DNA of 64,000 nt from Tenacibaculum sp. 1_MG-2023 (GCF_030547425.1 NZ_JAUORH010000001.1:310001-374000), one strand, 5' to 3'. Positions 1 through 9,011 are shown, counted from the first letter of the stretch. Made by a program: numbers and translations. The notes: a model not told the origin generated them from the sequence alone.

Positions 1-222
1 CAACAGCAGGATATTGAGGTAAATGAAAAAGTTATCTTAGTTATAGAAACAGAAAATGCAGAGGGAGAAACAATAACCATTGATTTAAAAGACGATAACC
101 TAAATTATAAATACCAAGATAAAGTATTAGAAAACGATATTTTGAAAAGAGTTTCAATCACAGGAAAACAAACAAAATTAGAATTAATAGCTACTGAAGA
201 AAAAGTAAATAAAAATGACTAA
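1..222 (+). CDS. 3' end of an unidentified gene (partial)
   Basis: Frame 1 is open from the window edge to a TAA at 220-222, giving 73 residues of a longer protein. The visible part is charged and beta-rich in character (stretches such as KVILVIETENAEGE and ITGKQTKLELIA) with no membrane segment. Its stop overlaps the start of the following metallopeptidase gene by 8 bases, so the two are co-transcribed and probably translationally coupled. In such a position one would expect a delivery or tip component of a secretion system, but nothing in the fragment proves that. I do not recognise the family. Confidence 0.7.
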   Translation, partial: QQQDIEVNEKVILVIETENAEGETITIDLKDDNLNYKYQDKVLENDILKRVSITGKQTKLELIATEEKVNKND

Positions 223-1660
223 AGAAAAGGAAAGAACGTACAAAGGAATAGCTTCTTTTGATAGTGGTAAAGGAAATACAATGGAAATTACTTTTCCAAA
301 AGTAAGACCAGCATTAAAGTTCATAGCAAATTTAAGAAGGTTAGATAATTACAAAGGAGAGTTTGGTTTTGATTGGATGAGAGATGATTATCAAACCATA
401 TGTGAAGATTACGAAAAGTTAAAAAAAGAATATACTCCAACTAAAATTCATGATAAAGATTATTTTGTACCTTGGTTAAGCATGTTTCCTCAACAGGAAA
501 ATGTAAAACTTAAATTAGAAGTTGAGATATTAGAAGGAACAGCAACAGACGTTGATATAATTAAACTACCTAAAAAAGATGGTATACGTTTTGAACCAGA
601 GGAAGTAAAAGTGTCAGAAGCAAACGAAAAAGAAATTTCAGTATTTTGTGATACATCTATATCAAATGACATGAATATTAAGTTGTTTGATAAAGATGAT
701 AATCCAGTTGGAGAGATAAATATTTTCAGAAATAAGACCATTCATAACTTAAAAGTTAAAATTGTAAAAGTTGTAAGAAAAAACAGTAGTGAAAGGGATT
801 TGAGGGGGATAAATGAAGCTTTACAACAGGTCGACTTAAATAATTATTTAAATAAAAATTCATTAAATCAAGCTCTTATTAAAACTAGTATAGAGAATAA
901 TAACACTAATGTTATTGAGCTAGATACCGAACAATTAACAAAGGATAAAAAATTAGATGGCGCAGGATTTAAAGATAATGTAGAACAAGTTAGTTCAATG
1001 TTTTTAGATGAATATATGCAAAAGTATGAGCAAGAATCGAAACACAAAGGTCTTTTAGTATTTGTCACTATTTTACGAAAACCTGGCACTGCTGGTGATG
1101 GGCAATTATTAATTGGTGATGCTCGTAATTGTAGTATTTTTTATGATGGAAGATACCAACCCACTACTTATGCTCACGAAATAGCCCATGTACTTGGTTG
1201 CATGCACCCCTTTGATGAGTTTAATGAAGAAAAAATTAATGAAATAAATAAACGAATACAGAAGTATACAGATAAAATAAAAATAAGAGAGGATGAGATT
1301 TTAAAAGACGGAGAGAAAATTAAAAGAGCTGAAAAAAGAATTATAGAAATGAAAAAATATCCTAATAACCTTACAGCGATTAAAAATATTAAAGTTAATA
1401 CGAATAACATTAAAGTATATCAAAAAAATATTGAAAATAGAGAACTGTCTATTTCTAAAATTAAAGAATTTATTAACAAGGATAAAAAGAGAAAAGAACA
1501 ATTAACACATATAAAAAATGAAAATGAATACTCTTTCCCAATAAAGGACAGTACAAAAGAAAATTTTATGGATTATACTATTTCACGTTCTGCAAGAATC
1601 AGCTTTTGGAGTTGGCAATGGAGAACAATGCAAAACGATATAAAACGTTATTATGAATAA
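215..1660 (+). CDS. Metzincin-type zinc metallopeptidase, putative secreted effector/toxin
   Basis: 481 residues, no signal peptide. A complete extended zinc signature HEIAHVLGCMH (HExxHxxGxxH) lies at residues 321-331 and a plausible Met-turn FMDYT at about 451-455, which together define metzincins. Between them is an unusual insertion of about 110 residues, very rich in K, E and I and predicted to be coiled coil. The first ~170 residues (with GEFGFDW and YFVPWLSMF motifs) look like a separate delivery or adaptor domain. The gene overlaps the upstream gene by 8 bases and the downstream lipoprotein gene by 8 bases. Absence of a signal peptide plus a coupled lipoprotein of immunity type suggests an effector exported by a dedicated machine, possibly the Bacteroidota type VI system. 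Peptidase assignment is strong; the effector role is inference. Confidence 0.75.
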   Translation: MTKEKERTYKGIASFDSGKGNTMEITFPKVRPALKFIANLRRLDNYKGEFGFDWMRDDYQTICEDYEKLKKEYTPTKIHDKDYFVPWLSMFPQQENVKLKLEVEILEGTATDVDIIKLPKKDGIRFEPEEVKVSEANEKEISVFCDTSISNDMNIKLFDKDDNPVGEINIFRNKTIHNLKVKIVKVVRKNSSERDLRGINEALQQVDLNNYLNKNSLNQALIKTSIENNNTNVIELDTEQLTKDKKLDGAGFKDNVEQVSSMFLDEYMQKYEQESKHKGLLVFVTILRKPGTAGDGQLLIGDARNCSIFYDGRYQPTTYAHEIAHVLGCMHPFDEFNEEKINEINKRIQKYTDKIKIREDEILKDGEKIKRAEKRIIEMKKYPNNLTAIKNIKVNTNNIKVYQKNIENRELSISKIKEFINKDKKRKEQLTHIKNENEYSFPIKDSTKENFMDYTISRSARISFWSWQWRTMQNDIKRYYE

Positions 1661-2363
1661 ACTTATTCTATATATACTTGTATTTTTTTTATATAACTGT
1701 TCAGTACAAAAAGAACAGATGAAGAATGCTGAAATAAAACAGATTCAACTTGATACTTTAGTTGAAAAAGATATTCTCCTTATGCCTCTTTATGTTGATG
1801 ATTATAGTTTAGAAGATAAAATAACTAAGCTAAAAATAATTATAAATGAATATGGCTTATATCAATTTAAAGACTCTGTGCTTGTTGATGGAGAAATGGA
1901 AATCACGTTACATGAATTCTCTAAGATTGATAAGGATAAAATAACTGACTGTGAAGAGCCTCCTATTCCTTATGGTTATTTAGAAGGTGATATCATTAAT
2001 GGAAAAAAAGAAGGAAAATGGTTAAAAAAAATACAAGTTCCTAAGCCTCCGTATAACATAATTGTTAAAATACTTCATTACAAAAATGGTGTTTTAGATG
2101 GCAAGTATCAGGTTTATAACACGAAAGGAAGAGCGTTGTATCCTATGGATCCACATCCTTTATATCCTGATGAGTACAAAGACTATCAAATATTCAAAAA
2201 GGGTACAGGATGGTATTATGATTATTATTATGAAAAAGAAATTTTAAAGGTAAAAGGATATTATATAAATAGTATAAAGGAAGGTGCATGGGTATATTAT
2301 GATAAAAATGGCAATGAAACGCATAGAGAATATTATAAAAAAGGGGTTTTAATTAATGAGTGA
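1653..2363 (+). CDS. Lipoprotein with MORN-like repeats, YwqK-type putative immunity protein
   Basis: 236 residues. An N-terminal hydrophobic segment ends in the lipobox-like LYNCS, so C16 should be lipidated. The second half carries MORN-like/YwqK repeats: GDIINGKKEGKWLKK, HYKNGVLDGKYQVYN, KGYYINSIKEGAWVYYDKNG and HREYYKKG. Members of the YwqK family are annotated as antitoxins of toxin-antitoxin pairs. The ATG lies 8 bases inside the end of the metzincin gene, the classical arrangement of a toxin with its protector. An envelope-anchored protector would fit a protease acting in the periplasm. Family placement is good; pairing with the upstream gene is inferred from the overlap only. Confidence 0.65.
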   Translation: MNKLILYILVFFLYNCSVQKEQMKNAEIKQIQLDTLVEKDILLMPLYVDDYSLEDKITKLKIIINEYGLYQFKDSVLVDGEMEITLHEFSKIDKDKITDCEEPPIPYGYLEGDIINGKKEGKWLKKIQVPKPPYNIIVKILHYKNGVLDGKYQVYNTKGRALYPMDPHPLYPDEYKDYQIFKKGTGWYYDYYYEKEILKVKGYYINSIKEGAWVYYDKNGNETHREYYKKGVLINE

Positions 2364-2483
2364 TTCTAAAAGAGAAAGTTGTATTTGCAAGATTTTTAAA
2401 TTACCTAAAAAATGATGATTAAAGAAGCTGAAAGAGTAGCAAAAAAATATAATTTACCAACAGAATTTACTAAGGAGTTTTAA
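2356..2483 (+). pseudogene. Probable remnant of a small gene in two frames
   Basis: Two very short open frames are chained here: ATG at 2356 to TGA at 2413-2415 (19 codons) and ATG at 2412 to TAA at 2481-2483 (23 codons, containing EAERVAKKYNLPTEF). The second peptide reads like a helix from a real protein rather than random sequence, and the two frames overlap at ATGA. This could be a decayed immunity or antitoxin gene, or two tiny translated peptides coupling the lipoprotein gene to the LRR gene that starts one base after the second stop. Nothing decides between these. Confidence 0.3.
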
Positions 2484-2484
2484 T

Positions 2485-3321
2485 ATGAGTGAAAGTATAA
2501 CTATAAGAGAAGGAGGAGATTTTAAGAGAGCCAAAGAATATTTTGATAATAATGATTGTCATATTAATTTATCAAGAGAAATAAAAGACAAAAATTATTT
2601 TGAAGAGTTTCTGCGTTATTTCAATGATATTGACAATCTTGCAATGTCAGCCTACGGAGAAGGAGTTTCTTATGATTTTTTGTATGATATGACAAGTTTG
2701 AAGTACCTGCATTTACATACCATGTATCCTGTGGATTTTGAAAAATTAAAAGAGTTAGAAACCTTATCATTATGGTGGAATAAAAAGATGATAACTAATT
2801 TTGATAAGCTTCAAAATTTAGAACATTTATCAATTACAGAATTTGATGAAAAAGACTTAACTAAATTAAGTGCGTTAACCAATTTGAAAACTTTAAGTTT
2901 TAAAACAGCAAAAATAAAGTCTTTAAAAGGAATTGAAACTTTAACTAATTTAAAGTGTGTGTCTTTTGGTGGTGTTAGAAGTTTAACAGATATTTCAGAT
3001 ATAACAACTTTACAAAAGTTAAAATATTTAGAATTTGATATTTGTTGGAAATTGCAAGACTTTAGCTCTATTGGAGAGTTAAAAGAATTAGAGGTTTTAA
3101 AACTTTTAGATTGTAAAAATTTAGCATCTATTAAGTTTGTTAAAAATATGCCTAAGCTAAAGCAATTATATACTTTAGGGACAACAATTATTAACGATTT
3201 CGATACAACGCCTGCTGAAAATATGCCTGTATTTTTTGGAAGTCAATATAAAAAGTACAACAAACAATATCCTGAAAAAGAAATACAGGAAGGACAAAAA
3301 TCTTGGAGTAGTTATTTATAG
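2485..3321 (+). CDS. Leucine-rich-repeat protein
   Basis: 278 residues, no signal peptide or membrane segment. From about residue 70 to 235 there are roughly eight LRR units of 21-24 residues, with patterns such as LTNLKTLSFKTAKIKSLKG, LQKLKYLEFDICWKLQDFS and LKELEVLKLLDC. The spacing is irregular, as in internalin-like or F-box-like LRRs, so it is a protein-binding scaffold. The start is one base after the stop of the preceding remnant. Its place in a toxin/immunity-type block suggests an intracellular immunity or target-recognition role, but LRR proteins have many uses. Fold confident, function unknown. Confidence 0.7.
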   Translation: MSESITIREGGDFKRAKEYFDNNDCHINLSREIKDKNYFEEFLRYFNDIDNLAMSAYGEGVSYDFLYDMTSLKYLHLHTMYPVDFEKLKELETLSLWWNKKMITNFDKLQNLEHLSITEFDEKDLTKLSALTNLKTLSFKTAKIKSLKGIETLTNLKCVSFGGVRSLTDISDITTLQKLKYLEFDICWKLQDFSSIGELKELEVLKLLDCKNLASIKFVKNMPKLKQLYTLGTTIINDFDTTPAENMPVFFGSQYKKYNKQYPEKEIQEGQKSWSSYL

Positions 3322-3347
3322 TTAGTGTTTAGTTTTAACTATTCATT

Positions 3348-3962
3348 ATGTTGATACTCGAAAAAAAACTGCTACAGATGAAAAAGAATATAGATAAACA
3401 AATAGAGAAACTTATCAATCCATCTGTAGTTTTAAGAATAGATGGTTTAAGTAAATCAAACCCTGAGTATGATTTATATTTTTTTAGTACTCTACTGCTT
3501 TGTATATGGGAAAGTCTCTATAATAAAGATTTGAATCCCTCTTATCATATAAAAGATTCTGTTGGAAATATATATTTTAATGAAGAATTACGAATTAAAA
3601 TAAATAGTGGGGTTAATACAATTGTAAAAACAGCAAAAGGATTAAGGTTAGAAAAGAAGTCAAAGCCTTTTTTTATGAGCGTATATGATTATTTATATAT
3701 AGAAGACTCAAGTAGTAATAAGTTATATTGTTATAGCAAAGAGCTTATGGGATCTGGTCTGTTTAACAGTAGTATGTTTTCAGTTGAATTAAAAAAGCCT
3801 ATAGATGAATTAACGCAAGAGGATTATTATAGTTTTCTAGGGAAAAACTTTAAAGAGCTTGATGGTCGATTAATAAACGGAAAGGAAGAAAAGGTGTTTT
3901 TGACTTTACATAGTTATCATAAAAATAAAAACGTGTGGAAAGTTCGATTACTCACATTTTGA
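3348..3962 (+). CDS. Hypothetical protein of unknown family
   Basis: 204 residues from the first ATG; a second ATG ten codons in (3378, MKKNIDKQIEKL) is an equally good start. The protein is predicted soluble, with an aromatic middle part (YDLYFFSTLLLCIWESLY, about residues 47-64) and no recognised catalytic motif. It follows the LRR gene by 26 bases and is closed by a strong terminator, so it is probably the last gene of the accessory operon. Position and AT-richness suggest another immunity-like gene. I do not recognise the family. Confidence 0.55.
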   Translation: MLILEKKLLQMKKNIDKQIEKLINPSVVLRIDGLSKSNPEYDLYFFSTLLLCIWESLYNKDLNPSYHIKDSVGNIYFNEELRIKINSGVNTIVKTAKGLRLEKKSKPFFMSVYDYLYIEDSSSNKLYCYSKELMGSGLFNSSMFSVELKKPIDELTQEDYYSFLGKNFKELDGRLINGKEEKVFLTLHSYHKNKNVWKVRLLTF

Positions 3963-4023
3963 TAAATATTTTGTGATTATTTAATAAACTAAGAGTATAA
4001 ATGTAGTGTGGTTTACCTAAAAA

Positions 4024-4057
4024 AACAACCCAAGTATTGAATACTTGGGTTGTTTTG
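4024..4057. terminator. Bidirectional intrinsic terminator
   Basis: Inverted repeat AACAACCCAAGTA / TACTTGGGTTGTT around a TTGAA loop (4024-4054), preceded by an A-run and followed by TTTT. It lies between two convergent genes (stops at 3962 and 4079) and can serve both strands. Confidence 0.85.
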
Positions 4058-4078
4058 TGTTTAGATATAGTAATTTAA

Positions 4079-6052
4079 TTATCTTACTCCAGGTGTAAAG
4101 GCACCAGGAGCATCTTGAGGTGCATTTGTAGTACCTGCATCTCCTGTATCATTCCAAATATCCCATTCTGAGAATGTATATGTTGGGTTTCCTTGTGTTA
4201 CTGAAGCTTTACGGTAAGCTCTACCATCTTCAAATTCATGATTTGTACCAGATCCATCTTCCCCAATAACTCCAAAGATATCAATTACAGTTCCGCTTGG
4301 ATCTACCAATTCTAATTGGTCGTCTCCATTAGAATCAGCTGCAGCAGAAGTAGACTCCATATCAGCAGTAACACCATATATACTTGAGAGTTCTGCAGCA
4401 TTTTTGGCAATTACAAAAGTACTAGTTCCAGCTATGGTTTTACCAGATAAGTCAATTGAAGAGGTTGATGAAGTTGCACCATTTGTATATCTTCTAATTG
4501 TCCAACCTGTTAAGTCTATTGCGTCAGTTCCTGAATTATATAATTCTATAAATCTTGCATTAGCATTGTTGTTAGGGTCTGCTAATTCAGAAAAGAAAAT
4601 AGTATTGGTAGTAGTGCCACCTCCACAAGTAGTATAATCTTCAGTAAAATTAATATCAGCTTCGTTTCTTAAATAGATTTGAGGAGTACCTTCATAAACA
4701 GTCATAATACCTGTTATAGCTCCTTTTTTATCATTTACATTATTGTTAGCAAAAGTTGCCTCTTTTCTAACATAAGTGGTTAATGGAGTGCCATCACATT
4801 CAGCAATTAACTCATTGTTACCGTCATAAATTTTGGTATTGTCTTTGAATTGTACTCCATCAATTTGTACTAATTTACTTTCGTAATCACCAGTTAAAGC
4901 TTGAGCAAAAGTGATAGTCTCAGGAGTAGGTAAGGTACCAGCTGTTTGGCTTATGATACTTGATGGAGAAAGGTTTAGTTGTAATAAATCGTTATGCTCA
5001 CTTAATTTAGCGCCTCCAACTGCGATTTCTACTTCGTCTCCTAAGTTTAAGTTGTGATCTCCACTAAAACGTAAAGCAATACCTGCAGTAGCATCTTGAG
5101 CAAAAGCACTTAATGAATGTAAGTTACCAGAAGCTAAATCAGAAGTAATAACTACTTTTATTTTTAAGTTTTTTGTAACTGTTGCTTCTCCACTACCTTT
5201 ATAAAAGGTTTTAACTTCATTTAAAGTAGCATCAACAGGAGGTGTATTACAACCATATTCTTCAGTAAAGTTAACATCGTTAGTATCTCTAATAAATAAT
5301 TGGTAATCGCTGCTGAACTTTCCTAAAATAGAAGTAATACTTCCTTTTTTATCTGGGATAGGGTATGATTTAAAAGTTGAGAAACCACTAGTTCTCATGA
5401 TAATAGATTCAAAAGTTTCGCAACTTACGAAGTTTCTGTTAACTGAAGAAGTGTTGTTAGGGTCAGGGTCAGCATAGGTTAATCCTTTTTCTTGAGCTTG
5501 TACCCCATCAATTTTAATTAATGTATTGATGTGAGCATCAGTTAACTCTCCAATTGTTAAGTTGGTTGGTACTATTTCAGCAATTTCAGAAGATCTATCA
5601 ATAAAGTCGATATAATCGTTTGCATCAATTCTATCCGTACTGTAACCATTTAAAACACCTATTTGAAAAGAAGCAAAGTATTTACTTAACGCAAGTCCTT
5701 TTAATTTAATGTATATTTTTCTACCCACATTATAACGAGCTCCTAGGTTAGTGTCATCTATTCTTACTTCTAAACCTACAGTTGGATTTTCTGGTTTATC
5801 TTGAATAATAATTGATTTAAAAAAATTACCTTCTCTATCGTCAGAAACTACATAACCATAAACAGTAACGTCTTCAGTAAACTCTACAGGATCTCCATTG
5901 TATTGTGCAATAATTTCGTCTAAAGACTTTAAGTTCTTGTATTCTTTATCTGGTCCTATTGTTGGTAACTCAAAGTCGTTGTTATCAACACATGAAGTAG
6001 AGATTGCAATAAAAAGTATTGCAAAAATCTTGTATAAATTTATTTTTTTCAT
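4079..6052 (-). CDS. DUF5689 lipoprotein with OB-fold-like modules and a lamin-tail domain
   Basis: 657 residues. The signal peptide ends in ISTSC (C21), a lipobox. Residues ~40-260 match the DUF5689 pattern (VTVYGYVVSDDREGNFFK, IIIQDKPENPTVGLEVRID, YNVGRKIYIKLKGLALS), which I read as an OB-fold. A second OB-like module follows at ~280-460 (ITSDLASGNLHSLSAF, LNLGDEVEIAVGGAKLS). The C-terminal ~160 residues are a lamin-tail domain (NARFIELYNSGTDAIDLTGW). OB and lamin-tail domains both recur in extracellular nucleases, so this surface lipoprotein may bind nucleic acid. It starts 13 bases after the TonB receptor gene and acts as its SusD-like partner. Domain calls are good; the ligand is inferred. 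Confidence 0.8.
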   Translation of the reverse strand: MKKINLYKIFAILFIAISTSCVDNNDFELPTIGPDKEYKNLKSLDEIIAQYNGDPVEFTEDVTVYGYVVSDDREGNFFKSIIIQDKPENPTVGLEVRIDDTNLGARYNVGRKIYIKLKGLALSKYFASFQIGVLNGYSTDRIDANDYIDFIDRSSEIAEIVPTNLTIGELTDAHINTLIKIDGVQAQEKGLTYADPDPNNTSSVNRNFVSCETFESIIMRTSGFSTFKSYPIPDKKGSITSILGKFSSDYQLFIRDTNDVNFTEEYGCNTPPVDATLNEVKTFYKGSGEATVTKNLKIKVVITSDLASGNLHSLSAFAQDATAGIALRFSGDHNLNLGDEVEIAVGGAKLSEHNDLLQLNLSPSSIISQTAGTLPTPETITFAQALTGDYESKLVQIDGVQFKDNTKIYDGNNELIAECDGTPLTTYVRKEATFANNNVNDKKGAITGIMTVYEGTPQIYLRNEADINFTEDYTTCGGGTTTNTIFFSELADPNNNANARFIELYNSGTDAIDLTGWTIRRYTNGATSSTSSIDLSGKTIAGTSTFVIAKNAAELSSIYGVTADMESTSAAADSNGDDQLELVDPSGTVIDIFGVIGEDGSGTNHEFEDGRAYRKASVTQGNPTYTFSEWDIWNDTGDAGTTNAPQDAPGAFTPGVR

Positions 6053-6065
6053 TTTGAGTGTTTTT

Positions 6066-8825
6066 TTAGAATCTATAATTTAAGTTTAAGAAATAAGTAG
6101 TACCTCTACCGTACCAGTATTTATTTCCGAAGGTTGGTGTACCGTTAGCATTATCGTCGCGTAATTGGTGATAATTTGCATTTCTTCCTTGTTCGAAGCC
6201 ACCTGTTTTATACTCTTGGTTGAATAGGTTACTAACACTAGCAAATAAACCAATGTATTTACCATCACCTACTTTCCAAGATTTTCCACCGATAGCATTT
6301 ACAACCATATAATCATCAAATTGCTCTTGAGTTAATAATTGTCTAGCTAACACTGGGTCGTAATCTGCAAAAGCAGCTCCGTCTGCATCACTTATAAAAT
6401 TAGCAGTTCTTCTAATGGGAGAAACATCTACATAAGCTTCATCCATATAGTTTGCTGTAACACTAATAAACCAATAATCTGGATCTCTATACTCAAAACC
6501 AAAAGAGTATGCTTTGTGAGGTCCTGCAGCTAGTTTATAATCTTTAAGAGCAGCAGGTCCCATATCTCTTTTACCATCAACAAAGCCTTCTGTATTAGCG
6601 TTTTCAGTAGTAATTACAAGATTTGGATTGTTATTATAGGTGTACTGACCAATATTAGCTGCTCCCTTTAATTTAATTGTAGGAGTAACCTGCGCTTCAA
6701 TTCCAAACTCAACACCAAAATGTCTTTTGTCTATATCAGTTAAGATTTCTTGGATAAATGCCGAAGTATCTCCTCCAATACCATCAGCAAAGAAGAATGA
6801 AATTTCAGTAGCATCTTTAATATCCGTGTAATAACCTGTAATTCTTGAAGTAATTAAAGGACTTCTAAAAACATAGCTAACATCTCCAGATAATATTTTC
6901 TCACTATTTAACTCGGCAACATCCGCAACAGTATTATTGTTAGACCTTGAGTTGGCAAAAGAGTTACGCAGAGATGGTGCTTTTGTAATATAACCTCCGT
7001 TTACATCAATTAAGTGACGACCAGAAACTTTATAGGTTAATCCACCTTTAGCTCCGTAGTTAAAGAAATCTAACTTGTTCGATTTTCCATAAGAGTTAGT
7101 TGGGAAATATCCATTTTGGAACAAACCTTCTCTTTGGTGCGTAGTGTTGTTCGCTTGTCCTGCTACATAAAAATCAACTTTGTTGTATTTGAATTGTAAC
7201 TGAGCAAAACCTCCATATACTTCAGAATTGAAGATATAATTGTATTTAAAGCGGTCTCCTAAACCAATTGTTCTATTAGGAGTTAAAAGGTTACTTTGTT
7301 GTTGGTCAAAAGTATCACCAAAAGTATTTACATCCAGATAGCCTGTAGCCCCAAGCATATCTATTGGAGAAGCAAAGTTTTCAGATTTTAACTTTCTGTA
7401 CTCACCACTAGCTGTCAGTGTAATATTTTCATTTAACTCTGAAGATAAAATCATATTAGCTGTTAATTGCTGATCATCGTTTCTATCTTCATATAAAATT
7501 ACACGAGCATTTTCAGGACTTCCTTCGTTTCCAATATATAATTCATCCCAATCAATTTGTCCATCATTTTGGAAACCAGTTAATGATTTGTATGCGTTTT
7601 CATAATCTGGTCCATTAGGATCTGATAAATACCAGCTTGGTAACTTTCTGTAATACGTAGGATCAGGATTGTTAGCACCATTATAATCTAAACGACTATT
7701 ACCGATTTCTCCAAATTGAAAACTAATATTAGTGTTTAAAGTTGTATTATCAGAAAGATTCCAATAGTGGTTTAACATTATAATAGGTTCGTATAATCTT
7801 TTCACTCTAGAGTTTCTGTTTTTGTCTCCTTGTTTTCCCCAATATGAGTTATAACGAATTCCTTTAATATCAAAAACTTCTTGAGTATTTGGTGAAGATT
7901 TTCCTCTTTCGTTTTCTGCAGCAATCACTGTTAAGTTTAAGCTGTGCGCATCGTTAATTTGTTTTTCAAGTGACAAAAAGATAGAGTTAGCATCGTAAAA
8001 AGTACCATCAACATACCCTTCATTACCAGCTCTTCTACTACCAGAAACAGTTATTGCCCATCCGTTAGCTAACAAACCAGAAGAGTATGTTGCCATTAAG
8101 CGGTGGTTGTAACTTCTGTTAGAAGAAGCATAAGAAATACGTCCTCCTTCGCTATATTCTGAAGCTCTGGTATTAATGTTTGTAGAACCTAACACACCAC
8201 CAAAAGCGTAGTTTGAAGGAGTCAATCCATTACTAAATTCCTGATTACGTAATACATCGTTTAAACCTCCCCAATTACTCCATTGAGGTCTTCCGTTGTA
8301 TAATTTGTTCATCTCAATTCCATTAATCAAAACTTTACCGTTTTCAGAATCTAAACCACGCACTCTGTAAAAAGAACCACTCCATTCAAAAGCAGCAGTA
8401 CGTAAATAAACATCTCTAGAAGCTTGTAATAAACCAGAAATGTTATCAGCAGCACTTGTATCATCATTTAATTCATCGTCTGTAATAGTAATGGTGCTTA
8501 AATCTTGATCTTCAGATAAATCTTCATACATAAAGATTGTGCCTAAATTTACTGTTTTTCTAGATAGTTCTACTGGAAAGTTTTGGGTTTCATACCCGTT
8601 TAATGATACCGTTACAATTTGTCTTCCGTTTGGTAAGCCATTTAGTGTAAAAGCACCACTAGCGTCTGTAGTACTGGAGACGTTAGCTTCTTTTACACTT
8701 ACAGAAACACCTTGCATAGGTTTTTCGGAATCGCCGTTTATTACGATTCCCTTTACAATATTTTGCGCATTCAAGCCAAGCATGCCTGAAAGAAACAATA
8801 ACATTGTTATCGTAAAATTTCTCAT
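6066..8825 (-). CDS. TonB-dependent outer-membrane receptor, nuclease-linked
   Basis: 919 residues. Signal peptide MRNFTITMLLFLSGMLGLNA, then a CarboxypepD_reg-like domain (~25-100: GIVINGDSEKPMQGVSVSVK), a plug containing RGLDSENGKVLINGIEMN, and a 22-strand-type barrel ending in the terminal aromatic YFLNLNYRF. This is the usual architecture of flavobacterial receptors for large substrates. It is first in an operon with the DUF5689 lipoprotein and is divergent from a secreted EEP nuclease/phosphatase, so a substrate derived from nucleic acid or phosphate esters is plausible. A -7 element and 11-bp repeats lie upstream. The receptor call is firm; the substrate is a guess. Confidence 0.92.
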   Translation of the reverse strand: MRNFTITMLLFLSGMLGLNAQNIVKGIVINGDSEKPMQGVSVSVKEANVSSTTDASGAFTLNGLPNGRQIVTVSLNGYETQNFPVELSRKTVNLGTIFMYEDLSEDQDLSTITITDDELNDDTSAADNISGLLQASRDVYLRTAAFEWSGSFYRVRGLDSENGKVLINGIEMNKLYNGRPQWSNWGGLNDVLRNQEFSNGLTPSNYAFGGVLGSTNINTRASEYSEGGRISYASSNRSYNHRLMATYSSGLLANGWAITVSGSRRAGNEGYVDGTFYDANSIFLSLEKQINDAHSLNLTVIAAENERGKSSPNTQEVFDIKGIRYNSYWGKQGDKNRNSRVKRLYEPIIMLNHYWNLSDNTTLNTNISFQFGEIGNSRLDYNGANNPDPTYYRKLPSWYLSDPNGPDYENAYKSLTGFQNDGQIDWDELYIGNEGSPENARVILYEDRNDDQQLTANMILSSELNENITLTASGEYRKLKSENFASPIDMLGATGYLDVNTFGDTFDQQQSNLLTPNRTIGLGDRFKYNYIFNSEVYGGFAQLQFKYNKVDFYVAGQANNTTHQREGLFQNGYFPTNSYGKSNKLDFFNYGAKGGLTYKVSGRHLIDVNGGYITKAPSLRNSFANSRSNNNTVADVAELNSEKILSGDVSYVFRSPLITSRITGYYTDIKDATEISFFFADGIGGDTSAFIQEILTDIDKRHFGVEFGIEAQVTPTIKLKGAANIGQYTYNNNPNLVITTENANTEGFVDGKRDMGPAALKDYKLAAGPHKAYSFGFEYRDPDYWFISVTANYMDEAYVDVSPIRRTANFISDADGAAFADYDPVLARQLLTQEQFDDYMVVNAIGGKSWKVGDGKYIGLFASVSNLFNQEYKTGGFEQGRNANYHQLRDDNANGTPTFGNKYWYGRGTTYFLNLNYRF

Positions 8826-8892
8826 AAATAATTTTTTATAAAATATTTGAATATGTTAATTCCCATGGCCGAGAAATGCGGCAAAAGGGAAG

Positions 8893-8900
8893 CAAAACTA
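8893..8900 (-). promoter_or_regulatory. -7 element for the nuclease-linked TonB receptor operon
   Basis: Minus-strand TAGTTTTG fits the flavobacterial TANNTTTG. No TTG lies at the expected -33 distance; the TTAAC repeats sit there instead, which suggests an activator-dependent promoter. Predicted start is near 8888, about 60 bases before the ATG. Confidence 0.5.
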
Positions 8901-8910
8901 CGAAAAATCT

Positions 8911-8937
8911 AATTATGTTAATATTAAGTTAATATTA
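8911..8937 (-). promoter_or_regulatory. 11-bp direct repeats, Pho-box-like activator site
   Basis: On the minus strand two units, TTAACTTAATA (from 8932) and TTAACATAATT (from 8921), are repeated with an exact 11-base period. On the plus strand this reads GTTAATATTA-A-GTTAATATTA. Response regulators of the PhoB/PhoP family bind 11-bp-spaced half-sites (TTAACA-like in Bacillus PhoP). The second TTAAC is 16 bases upstream of the -7 element, the position expected for an activator replacing the -33 box. The identity of the regulator is inferred. Confidence 0.4.
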
Positions 8938-8967
8938 TGAAAGGTAACATTATATTAATTATGGGTT

Positions 8968-8993
8968 TTGGCTCGAAAATTGTTTTATTTTTG
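8968..8993 (+). promoter_or_regulatory. Possible promoter of the EEP-family gene
   Basis: TTG at 8968-8970 and TATTTTTG at 8986-8993 fit the flavobacterial elements, but the spacer is 15 bases rather than 17-20. The distance to the ATG at 9012 is short. Supports choosing that ATG over the one at 8937, which lies upstream of the promoter. Confidence 0.35.
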
Positions 8994-9011
8994 CCACCTA
9001 AAATTTATAAA

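Noticed and set aside
8937-9011. Upstream start for the EEP-family gene
   Set aside because: It would put 25 residues before a clear signal peptide and lies upstream of the likely promoter.
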